17,000 bases of DNA. Origin: Owenia fusiformis (taxonomy: Eukaryota; Annelida; Polychaeta; Sabellida; Oweniidae). The translations under genes were made by a program, and so were the position numbers. Under the pieces are notes generated by a model. The model made no database searches. It worked only from the letters and a program-made list of their open reading frames with translations, and was not told the origin of the DNA. The DNA lies in NCBI GenBank assembly GCA_903813345.2, contig CAIIXF020000393.1:1-17000 (forward strand), read 5' to 3'. Positions 1-5,839 of the stretch are shown here, one piece after another; positions within the stretch are counted from its first letter, which is position 1, and each line of letters begins with the position of its first letter.

Positions 1-289
1 TTCCCACACGGGGCATTGAATTTAGCACACTATCTTCTATTTCTTTATCTGGCTTGTTACACTATGCTCGTTAGTTAGTCATTCCCCTGGGGCCCTTACA
101 CATTTATAAAATTTTGAAATGAACAAATGATGCATATCATGCAAGAAACATGTCTTTCAAATATTTGATTACTGCATTCTTGACCTAAGAGCATAAGCAT
201 GGTGGACATGGGATTTCTAGAGAGTGCCTAGTCCCGGTATATGTGCAGTACACATGACATGACGTCCAATGTAGACCGATACCCTACCC
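1..289. other. Left flank, no gene recognised
   Basis: This is AT-rich sequence with no recognisable coding region, RNA gene or repeat family member. The only structure I see is a small hairpin at 241-255 (ATGTG, loop CAGTA, CACAT). The sequence next to 290 (…CTACCC) does not match the sequence outside the other end of the foldback element (AATTGTGCC… from 4595), so no target-site duplication can be read for that element. Confidence 0.6.
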
Positions 290-330
290 GTCACCATGTT
301 ATTTAGTGTTTTTAAGTTTCGCAAGGATCC
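290..330 (+). repeat. Left 41-bp terminal inverted repeat of the foldback element
   Basis: It matches the reverse complement of 4554-4594 at 40 of 41 positions; the mismatch is T here against A in the other copy, within the TTATT(T/A)AGTG part. Homology stops abruptly outward of 290 and passes inward into the minisatellite arm. It contains a BamHI-type GGATCC at its inner edge. Confidence 0.85.
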
Positions 331-560
331 TGCCATGACCGTGGTAGTGTTATCGTGATAGCCTGGTATATAACCGTGACAATGCTATATTATATTGCAT
401 GGCCTGTCATGACCGTGGTAATGTTAGAGCCTGATATGACCATAACAATGCTATACTATATTGCAAGGCCTGACATGACCGTGGTAATGTTAAAGCCTGA
501 TATGACTGTGACAATGGATGCAAGGCCTGTCATGACCGTGGTAATGTTAAAGCCTGATAT
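331..560 (+). repeat. Left-arm minisatellite, units 1 to 4 (unit 4 split)
   Basis: Units start at about 331, 401, 467 and 524. The spacing 401 to 467 is 66 bp and 467 to 524 is 57 bp. Each unit is a dimer of two related halves, one around ATGACCGTGGTAATG and one around ATGACTGTGACAATG, joined by TTAAAGCCTGAT. The 66-bp form carries an extra 9 bp in a CTATATTATATT stretch before GCAAGGCCTG. Unit 4 stops after 37 bases at 560, where the 2.76-kb element begins, and resumes at 3331. The open frame across the array (355-720) reads as a Met/Thr/Val-rich repeat peptide and is a by-product of the repeat. Confidence 0.9.
553..560. repeat. Left target-site duplication of the 2.76-kb element
   Basis: CCTGATAT here recurs at 3323-3330 immediately outside the other end. 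A run of five C at 3320-3324 makes the exact length ambiguous: 8 bp if the right end is GTAAACCC, 7 bp (CTGATAT) if it is GTAAACCCC. The following bases of the interrupted repeat unit, GACTGTGACAATGG, continue at 3331. Confidence 0.85.
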
Positions 561-653
561 GGGGTTTACAAAAAACACAGACCGCGGACCACTGACCAGT
601 CACTCTCCACAGTTGGGTACATGTGGTCGGTGGTCGGCTGACGGTCTTTTACA
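561..653. repeat. Left terminal/subterminal region of the 2.76-kb element
   Basis: The terminal GGGGTTTAC is followed by a GACC-rich stretch (571-600) and, after a short gap, by a GGTC-rich stretch (624-645: GGTCGGTGGTCGG, then GACGGTC). These two are partly inverted to each other, so the end can form a hairpin. The stretch closes with GGTCTTTTACA at 643-653, a motif found again twice near the right end (3206 and 3226). Repeated motifs near transposon ends often bind the transposase; that role here is inferred. Confidence 0.65.
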
Positions 654-719
654 TAAAGATGAAAAATGCAAAATTAGAAGTAAAACTAAAACTGGGAATC
701 CAATGACTATAGTACTGTA

Positions 720-1960
720 GCGGGAGCGCATTTTTCTTATTTATTTTCAAGTTTTATTTTCATGCTTTTCTGATCAAGATCAAATTGTGTTTTATATATG
801 GTTAAAAAGAACAGTCTTTTGCCAGCATTGTAGTTTTTATGTTATGCAAAAATCGCTCCTAGTTTTTGAGTAAGATAAGTTTGAATAACTAGTGTAAACG
901 TGTGGTTTTATTTAATTGCCGGCCGCTTGGCACACATGATTTCAGTTCTTATTTACTCATGTTCTTTCTCATTAAATATAGAGAAGAGTATTTGTCTGTA
1001 AATTATAATAATTATTTCTTAAATTAAGGGTGAATTGAGCTTTTAAACGGTGTATTAAACTTTGAATTTGATCTCATACTTTAGGAGATATTGTAATTTA
1101 AAAAGAGTGATTTTCAGTCAAGTTTTATATTTCTGACGGCATTTTGCCGACACTTTTTCAAACTTTCCCACATAGTAATTTGATTGACAGGCTAGCGCTA
1201 GGTTTATTAGTCTTTGATGTGACAGCTATTTTGACATTGTAGCAAGCTAACAGACCTGTTGTCATAGTTGCACTTCCTTATATGGAAATAGATTGTCAAA
1301 AATATAAACGTTCTCACAATCGTTCGGGGAACGTTCAGTCTAGTTTTGAATCGTTGAAGAGTAAGGAGCTGCGATCGCATTTTGGAATTATAACAAAATT
1401 GTATCATTTGGATTTATAACAGATTCGTAACAGATTGTGGATTTATATTGCTGTATTGAGTAACGTCAGATATTTGTGCTATTGATGGTGTTATATTGTG
1501 GATTTATAACGAACTTGAACTGGATATATTTTGCGTTACACGGAGATGCGTTGTCATACTGAAAGTCGTTCAGTGCTGTTGTGAACATGTATTCTGCATA
1601 CGGTAATTATAATAAAGTCTTGTTATTTGTTCTTTAAATTCACTATTTCTGTTAGATCTGTAAAGTGAAGTCAGAGTGAGTGAATCTAGTTTACATAACC
1701 GTTTTAATTCCACTTTGCAATCCAAGAGTGATAAGGGAAATAAGTTCAAATTCATATCCTTTCCTTCATTCAATCTTTTACATTCCATTCTTTGTGAAAC
1801 GTTCCACCTGCCATTTGTTATTTCTAATCCTTTATTCCCCGTAGTTCTATCACTCTAATAGTTCACACATCCATTATTTTCGTATCTTTTATTCTCAGTA
1901 TTTCTGACAACTTGTCAATTATTTCAATTTCATTCACAACCAGATTGGCCATATCTGTAA
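720..1960. other. Interior of the 2.76-kb element, no gene seen
   Basis: This is AT-rich, unannotatable interior sequence. The only internal structure is a weak set of direct repeats: TTTGGATTTATAAC at 1407-1420, ATTGTGGATTTATATTG at 1434-1450 and ATTGTGGATTTATAAC at 1494-1509, with TTTGGAATTATAAC at 1381 as a more distant relative. The small open frames here (60-72 codons, both strands, overlapping each other) have low-complexity translations with no domain I recognise, and I do not call them genes. Confidence 0.6.
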
Positions 1961-1991
1961 CAAATTGCTCTTACCAAAACTGCTCCTTACG

Positions 1992-2445
1992 TTTTGCTCC
2001 GGAGCCGATTTCACTTGTGTGGAGCAAAGAGTTTATTCCAAAGAGGCAAGGTAGTGTAAGACTATTGCTATGTGACTTAATTGGTATAACCAAGGTAGTA
2101 GTAATTCATATGCAATAGGTACTTAATTGCTCTCAAAGTTCCTGCTCGTTTATCTATTGATTTGGGAGCATTGCACTTTGCTCTGGAGCCTGTTGTTCTT
2201 TTTGTGCACGGAGCCTACTCACTGATTATTGAGAGCATTGTAGTTTGCTCCGGAGCCCATTGAGTTGCTCCTGCTTTATATTGAGTCGTTGATAAGGAAC
2301 ATTGCACTTTGCTCCGGAGCCATTTTGACGGCTCCATTTTGTGTATGAAGTTTTGCTAAGCTATTTGAGTATTGTATTTTCCTCCCGAGCCGAAATTGAT
2401 TGGAGCCAAACGTACCGATTGCTCAGTTCATTTTGCTCATGAGCC
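1992..2445. repeat. Spaced array of TTTGCTCCGGAGCC palindromic motifs
   Basis: Six copies share one 14-base motif: exact at 1993-2006, 2244-2257 and 2308-2321, and with one to four changes at 2177-2190 (CTCTGG), 2378-2391 (CCTCCCGAGCC) and 2432-2445 (GCTCATGAGCC). The core GCTCCGGAGC is a perfect palindrome. Spacing between successive copies is 184, 67, 64, 70 and 54 bp, so the underlying unit is about 65 bp with one or two decayed units before 2177. Single GGAGC/GCTCC half sites lie between (for example 2013, 2217, 2329, 2402). Preservation of the palindrome while the bases between diverge suggests either a protein-binding site or decay of a short tandem repeat. Confidence 0.75.
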
Positions 2446-2466
2446 ATCACCAAAGGAGCTAGAGTG

Positions 2467-2475
2467 TATAAATAG
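2467..2475 (+). promoter_or_regulatory. TATA-box-like sequence after the palindrome array
   Basis: TATAAATAG matches the core TATA consensus and lies 22 bp after the last palindromic motif. A start near 2497 would be expected from usual TATA spacing. No ORF follows, so if this is a promoter its product would be non-coding or lost. In AT-rich DNA such matches occur by chance; only its position next to the array raises its value. Confidence 0.35.
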
Positions 2476-2675
2476 ATATTGGCCAGAATCTTTATCATAA
2501 TTAATTCCATTTACACATTCCTCTAAATTGACTCATTCATCTCACATTTATTAAAGTTATTCATTGTGTATTTCCCTTGTCATTCTGTTATTTTATGCAT
2601 GTTATATCAGTGGCATAACGATATAATAAAAATCAACACAACAAAATCCTTTCACCAACAGACGTTCCCCGCCGG

Positions 2676-2694
2676 CTCTCATACCACGTGAGAG
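2676..2694. repeat. Small hairpin containing CACGTG
   Basis: CTCTCA (2676-2681) pairs with TGAGAG (2689-2694) around TACCACG, and CACGTG (an E-box palindrome) overlaps the second arm. It lies in a locally more GC-rich stretch (2660-2750) between the AT-rich parts of the element. Its role is unknown. Confidence 0.5.
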
Positions 2695-2840
2695 TTTTTA
2701 GTGACAACGGGTTTCCGCTCGGCCCAGACGCCACGTTCCGTCACAGTACCTTTACTAGGTCGTGATTTAAAAACGTATAATTAATCATTTCAAATCACGA
2801 TGAAAACGTTACATCGTCGTGGTGTGTAATGTCATATTTT

Positions 2841-3180
2841 TAAGTGATGTTTCAGTTGTTAGAAGACCAACTTCATCCTGGTTAGTCACTTTGGAAAAAA
2901 ACGCATGTAACATTGCATTAAGTTCATTTATATGAAACGCAATAACAAAAACACACAAACATCGTCGATGTTGACGTCGTAAAGTTATGTTTGATTTCTC
3001 AGTTGTTAAACGTCAACTGGTAAAAACTACATTTGATATGACAAAAAAAGCTTTCTAATGGTGTACTGAAATGGTAAGTCACTTTTAATCCCGATAAGAG
3101 AACGCATGTAGCATTATATCATGTTCAGTATTCAGTAGGCTATGACGATAACAAATCATTTTGTTTCGAAATTGTTAAAC
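2841..3180 (+). repeat. Diverged tandem repeat, about 150-200 bp period
   Basis: Matching anchors recur in the same order. CAGTTGTTA with a nearby CAAC is at 2853 and 3000, and a weaker ATTGTTAAAC is at 3171. The motif ACGCATGTA followed by (A/G)CATT is at 2901 and 3102. GATAACAAA or CAATAACAAA follows at about 2939 and 3149. The anchor spacings (147, 169 and 201 bp) differ, so the copies have gained or lost sequence. This is an old internal repeat of the 2.76-kb element; I see no coding sense in it. Confidence 0.55.
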
Positions 3181-3205
3181 CTGCACATCGCTCCAAAATG
3201 CAGGT

Positions 3206-3322
3206 GTCTTTTACATGATATGGTCGGTCTTTTACACATTATCTTCAAACCCTGTTTTGAGGCTACCAGTGGAAAACACCGACCGGTCGGTGGTCGGTGG
3301 GGTCAGTCTTTTTCGTAAACCC
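3206..3322. repeat. Right terminal/subterminal region of the 2.76-kb element
   Basis: GTCTTTTACA occurs at 3206 and GGTCTTTTACA at 3226-3236, the same motif as near the left end. A perfect 16-bp palindrome CACCGACCGGTCGGTG lies at 3280-3295 within a GGTCGGTGGTCGG cluster, followed by GGTCAGTC and the terminal GTAAACCC. Compared with the left end, the GGTC/GACC motifs are conserved and the bases between them are not. Confidence 0.65.
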
Positions 3323-3350
3323 CCTGATATGACTGTGACAATGGTTGCAA
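3323..3350 (+). repeat. Remainder of split minisatellite unit 4 with target duplication
   Basis: CCTGATAT at 3323-3330 is the second copy of the target duplication. GACTGTGACAATGGTTGCAA at 3331-3350 is the last 20 bases of the unit that began at 524; 37 plus 20 makes exactly 57, the normal unit length. Its last 8 bases (GGTTGCAA, 3343-3350) are in turn the target duplication of the next element. Confidence 0.9.
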
Positions 3351-3495
3351 TGGCGTAGCGTCGTTTACGCAAAGTACGCAAATGCGTCCACTGGAACAAT
3401 CCAATGTTTATCTGAATATTTGGAAATTCTAAATTTCTCAAGTTTTAATATAACTTGGGCCCTCTGTCCTTTTGATATGAGACTGCTCTAATTGA

Positions 3496-3498
<3 letters not shown>

Positions 3499-3530
<32 letters not shown>
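3499..3530. repeat. (TA)16 microsatellite
   Basis: This is an uninterrupted 32-bp TA run inside the MITE, bordered by GAGTG on the left and CTCTG on the right, so the flanks (GAGT/ACTC) extend the self-complementary stretch. Length is likely to vary between individuals. Confidence 0.98.
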
Positions 3531-3531
<1 letters not shown>

Positions 3532-3916
3532 TCTGTACACTACAACAATTTTCATATTTGTACGTTTTCGTTTCGTCGTACTCACATGAGTCGGAAAATA
3601 GAAAATATGATTTTATGTTATATTCCTTGTTATATTCCTTTATGAAAACACGGGACGATCGATACGTAAGGTTTTAGTGTATTGACCGATATTTGAACTT
3701 TGTACAGTAGGCCTACATCATCAATTATTCCATCATGCTTGTACGTTTTTCGCTTGTTTGATAACGTAAATTGCACTTCCTGGATCCTAAATAAATTAGC
3801 TAGATTTCTCCATTCATTCTTAACGATACATGAAATATTTTTGCTTGAATTTCTACAAGACTTATAATGAGTACTTATGAGTAAATTTCAAGTGGAAATG
3901 AATGCGTATCGGGTAA

Positions 3917-3929
3917 CCCCCCCCCCCCC
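3917..3929. repeat. C13 homopolymer near the MITE right end
   Basis: Thirteen C follow GGGTAA, about 55 bp inside the right terminus. G-rich or C-rich tracts near the end are common in hAT-type MITEs. The exact count is prone to sequencing error. Confidence 0.9.
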
Positions 3930-3991
3930 ATCCCAATTTTGGAATTTTGCGTCCCCTCGTAAAATTGCCACGCTACGCCACTGGGTTGAAA

Positions 3992-4156
3992 GGCCTGTCA
4001 TGACCGTGGAAATGTTAAAGCCTGATATGACTGTGACAATAGTTGAAACCCTGTCATGACCGTGGTAATGTTAAAGCCTGATATGACCATGACAATGGTT
4101 GCAAGGCCTGGCGTGACTGTGGTAATGTTAAGGCACAATATGGCCATGACAATGGT
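3992..4156 (+). repeat. Left-arm minisatellite, units 5 to 7
   Basis: Unit 5 (3992-4048) is 57 bp, unit 6 (4049-4104) is 56 bp and unit 7 (from 4105) decays toward 4156. Unit 5 starts at GGCCTG directly after the right target duplication of the MITE, in phase with unit 4. Unit 7 is the most diverged (GGCGTGACTGTGG, then AAGGCACAATATGGCC), as expected for the edge of an array. Confidence 0.88.
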
Positions 4157-4304
4157 AATATTAATTGACATTTAGTAGCATGAGAATACTTAATGAAAAA
4201 TGTCATCGTTTATCTATCTTAATATGTAAATCTAGTCTACTACTACATGTACTACTACTTTAACTCATAATTCATTTCCACAAAGTATAATTCTAATCTC
4301 ATTC
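4157..4304. other. Central spacer of the foldback element
   Basis: This AT-rich stretch separates the two inverted minisatellite arms. It holds TGACATTT (4166-4173) and its reverse complement AAATGTCA (4198-4205), and a mirror-like TAC run at 4238-4258 (TAC repeats on either side of ATG). There is no ORF and no similarity to the arms. Confidence 0.6.
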
Positions 4305-4553
4305 AAGAACGTGAACATTGTTACGGTCATTACCACAGCCATGACAGGCCTAACAACCATTCCTACAGTCATATAAGGCTTTAACACTGCCACTGTCATG
4401 ACAGGCCTTGCAATATAATATAGCATTGTCACGATCATATCAGCCTTTAACATTACCACGGTCATGACAGGCCTTGCAATATAATATAGCATTATCACGT
4501 TATATCAGGCTTTAATGATAACAATACCCGGGTAACAATACCACAGTCATCAT
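4305..4553 (-). repeat. Right-arm minisatellite, inverted orientation
   Basis: Read on the - strand this is the same repeat as the left arm. The AGGCC landmark occurs at 4347, 4404 and 4470 on the + strand, giving spacings of 57 and 66 bp. The 66-bp unit with the extra TATA-rich bases lies outward and the 57-bp unit inward, mirroring the left arm (66 at 401, then 57 at 467). The outermost part holds a local duplication of TAACAATACC (4519 and 4533). The open frame 4265-4498 on the - strand is repeat-derived and not a gene. Confidence 0.88.
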
Positions 4554-4594
4554 GGATCCTTGCGAAACTTAAAAACACTTAATAACATGGTGAC
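4554..4594 (-). repeat. Right 41-bp terminal inverted repeat of the foldback element
   Basis: It is the reverse complement of 290-330 with a single mismatch. Homology ends at 4594; AATTGTGCC follows and has no counterpart on the left side. Confidence 0.85.
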
Positions 4595-4675
4595 AATTGT
4601 GCCAGGCATTTAGACCAGTGCACTTCTACCCTGCGTGCAGAGTCTAGTTAAACGAAGCTCTCTTTTAAGAAGTGA
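4595..4675. other. Junction between foldback element and satellite array
   Basis: Eighty-one bases of unassigned sequence, ending GAAGTGA, separate the foldback end from the first satellite monomer. It matches neither the monomer nor the left flank by eye. Confidence 0.6.
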
Positions 4676-4766
4676 AGAATATAGTCCGGAGTAGGGATAC
4701 TAGCGGTTACCGTTGGTTATTTGGTTTTCTGTATAAAAAAGCTTTTTCTCCTTTTCTGTCCCGTCG

Positions 4767-4781
4767 CAGCGCCATCTAGTG
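4767..4781 (+). promoter_or_regulatory. CTCF-like motif (copy 1)
   Basis: CAGCGCCATCTAGTG fits the reverse form of the bilaterian CTCF core, AGCGCC[C/A][C/T]CT[A/G]GTG, at every core position. The base pair after it is TT rather than the usual G, so the match is good but incomplete. It recurs every 1303 bp in the same orientation. Binding cannot be shown from sequence. Confidence 0.4.
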
Positions 4782-4871
4782 TTTGATAAATGAATCAAGG
4801 TTTATTCTCGATAGGGTAAGTACTAATCTATCAGGAAACATTTACAAGTTTGGTTAGAAACAGAATTTTTA

Positions 4872-4881
4872 TAGATGGCGG
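4872..4881 (+). promoter_or_regulatory. ATGGCGG (YY1-like) motif, inverted partner of the CTCF-like site
   Basis: TAGATGGCGG contains ATGGCGG, the core of the YY1 consensus. Its first nine bases are the exact reverse complement of CGCCATCTA at 4770-4778 inside the CTCF-like site, 93 bp away. The shared nonamer may reflect related binding sites or the arms of a hairpin. Confidence 0.35.
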
Positions 4882-4971
4882 AGTGATTTTTGAGACTATG
4901 TAGAGCAGAATAATTTTCTGAAACAGGTAGCTTTACGGTGGTAGCTCTCTCCAGATTCAGTTATCTCAAAA

Positions 4972-5147
4972 ACGGTGTGGTCACCGTATGCTTATTTTGT
5001 AACGGCAAGCTAGACAAGACTCCAATGAACACTGGGCACTGTTTCGCTGAGCTAGATCTGTGCCCATGAATATATTATGAAATGAAACGTTATAATGGTC
5101 GTCAATGGGATTTTTTACTGCAATCTTGACCCTATTAGCAACAGGGT
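4972..5147. other. Cluster of three hairpins in the monomer (copy 1)
   Basis: Three inverted repeats lie within 176 bp: ACGGTG/CACCGT at 4972-4987 with a 4-nt loop, TGGGCAC/GTGCCCA at 5033-5066 with a 20-nt loop, and ACCCT/AGGGT at 5129-5147 with a 9-nt loop. They fall inside the possible intron. A fourth, CAGAA/TTCTG, lies near 4906-4920. Whether they form in RNA or DNA is unknown. Confidence 0.45.
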
Positions 5148-5315
5148 GGTGACAGTACTAGGGTGGGAAATAGCGTTATTTTTGTAAAAATTACACTTTC
5201 TTACCAATGTGTACCTTGCATCTCTAAGAAAAATCAAATCATCCGAAGAATTAGCAATTTAGATTTTCGCTGATTCAGCATTTTTCATTTTTTACCTAAA
5301 AATCACAGGTTTTGA

Positions 5316-5531
5316 CCATTTTTGGCCTGTATTTTGTTACAGGATAGCACAAGAGGGCTGTTAGTGCTGGTTTTAAGAGGTTGTTGACAGGCTTTCATCA
5401 AATTATTACCGAACTTAAGGATTCAGCCATTATCATAGCATGTAATACAGCTTTTTCCTTTGTGTCTGAATTTTTTTTGAAAATATATGACAAAATTGAC
5501 ACATTTAACCCCATAGACTGACCAAATATGG
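5316..5531. promoter_or_regulatory. Two perfect CArG boxes (copy 1)
   Basis: CCATTTTTGG (5316-5325) and CCAAATATGG (5522-5531) both satisfy CC(A/T)6GG, the binding consensus of SRF and related MADS-box factors. They are 206 bp apart and recur in every monomer. The A/T-rich background makes single matches unsurprising; two per monomer is mildly notable. Confidence 0.35.
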
Positions 5532-5720
5532 CTGAAAACAGTTACTAACATGCATGTAATTAAAACAAGAACATTGCTTTGCAAAACTGATATGATAATT
5601 TAATATAGAAGCTCATTTACTGAAAATTAATCACTAAATAATGGCTAAATTGGGGTAATCTCTGACCGAAAATGACTAGATTTCACCATTTTTTTTGTTT
5701 CATGGTTCAGTGATTTTGGC

Positions 5721-5837
5721 AATAAACATTATGGAAGTACGAATAAACGTTTTGACATGCTAAATATTGTGAACTTTTGTTAAGCCATAGCGAGTAGCAG
5801 TATTTCTATTGCAAAAATGGTCAGTTACTAAAATAAA
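5721..5837 (+). terminator. Cluster of three AATAAA polyadenylation signals (copy 1)
   Basis: AATAAA occurs at 5721-5726, 5742-5747 and 5832-5837. The second is followed 20-40 bases later by a T/G-rich stretch (5766-5785, TATTGTGAACTTTTGTTAAG), the usual layout of a cleavage site. All lie upstream of the TATA box at 5862, so one unit would end before the next begins. AATAAA alone is frequent in AT-rich DNA. Confidence 0.35.
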
Positions 5838-5839
5838 TG

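Larger units (their letters stand above)
561..3322. mobile_element. Nested non-autonomous DNA transposon, about 2.76 kb
   Basis: The element begins GGGGTTTAC and ends GTAAACCC(C), inverted, and is bordered by a 7-8 bp duplication of the minisatellite target. The inverted similarity goes further inward in a loose form (GGGGTTTAC[A/G]AAAAA, then GACC). No ATG-started ORF longer than 72 codons lies inside, and the short ones look like chance frames, so I see no transposase. A duplication of 8 bp fits hAT, P or Merlin elements; the G-rich end is not the usual CAGNG of hAT, so I leave the superfamily open. Both ends carry fold-back clusters of GGTC/GACC. It is younger than the foldback element that it interrupts. 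Confidence 0.8.
3351..3983. mobile_element. hAT-like MITE, about 0.63 kb
   Basis: The left end TGGCGTAGCGT (3351-3361) is the inverted match of ACGCTACGCCA near the right end, which continues to CACTG at 3983. The right end read inward is CAGTGGCGTAGCG, a typical hAT terminus; at the left only CAA or TGG remains where CAG is expected. Flanks are GGTTGCAA (3343-3350) and GGTTGAAA (3984-3991), an 8-bp duplication with one mismatch, the hAT length. There is no ORF, so it is a non-autonomous derivative. It contains a (TA)16 run and a C13 tract, and it sits exactly between two minisatellite units. Confidence 0.8.
290..4594. mobile_element. Foldback-like element with minisatellite arms, interrupted by two insertions
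   Basis: The ends are inverted copies of a 41-bp sequence: 290-330 begins GTCACCATGTTATT and ends AAGGATCC, and 4554-4594 is its reverse complement with one mismatch. Inside each end is an array of the same 57/66-bp minisatellite, in + orientation on the left and - orientation on the right, so the element can fold on itself. It spans 4305 bp, but about 894 bp remain once the two nested elements and one copy of each of their target duplications are removed: left arm 456 bp, spacer 148 bp, right arm 290 bp. Long inverted repeats built from short tandem repeats are typical of foldback elements (Drosophila FB, sea urchin TU). There is no transposase ORF, so it would need help in trans to move. 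A target-site duplication was not found, so the exact ends are inferred from where homology stops. Confidence 0.75.
4816..5342 (+). other. Possible 527-nt intron within the monomer (copy 1)
   Basis: The 5' end reads AGG|GTAAGTAC, a strong match to the U1-pairing consensus. The 3' end reads CCTGTATTTTGTTACAG|GA, with a pyrimidine-rich tract and a CTAAAA branch-like sequence near 5295. The order TATA box (previous copy), donor, acceptor, AATAAA is consistent with a spliced transcript. There is no long ORF on either side; joining the two parts gives only short frames (about 15 codons from the ATG at 4790). I treat this as a candidate non-coding RNA intron, unproven. Confidence 0.35.

Noticed and set aside
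355-720. 121-codon open frame on the + strand with a repetitive VMTVVMLKPDM-type translation
   Set aside because: It is the minisatellite read in one frame; it runs on across the junction into the 2.76-kb element, and the same repeat peptide appears on the opposite strand in the right arm.
1407-1510. GGATTTATAAC direct repeats as a regulatory array
   Set aside because: Only three to four imperfect copies at irregular spacing in AT-rich sequence; noted as weak repeats only.
1207-2118. Short open frames of 60-72 codons on both strands (1207-1407, 1570-1788, 1676-1858, 1912-2118)
   Set aside because: They overlap one another on opposite strands, have no recognisable domain and lie in a non-autonomous transposon interior.
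3232-3677. Open frames 3232-3441 (-) and 3492-3677 (+)
   Set aside because: The first crosses the borders of two different mobile elements; the second encodes the TA microsatellite as a YI repeat.
3877-4498. Open frames 3877-4059 (+) and 4265-4498 (-) with the same Met/Thr/Val repeats
   Set aside because: They are translations of the inverted minisatellite arms; the first also begins inside the MITE and crosses its C13 tract.
290-4594. LTR retrotransposon bordered by the repeats at 290 and 4554
   Set aside because: The end repeats are inverted, not direct, and there is no gag/pol coding sequence, primer-binding site or polypurine tract.
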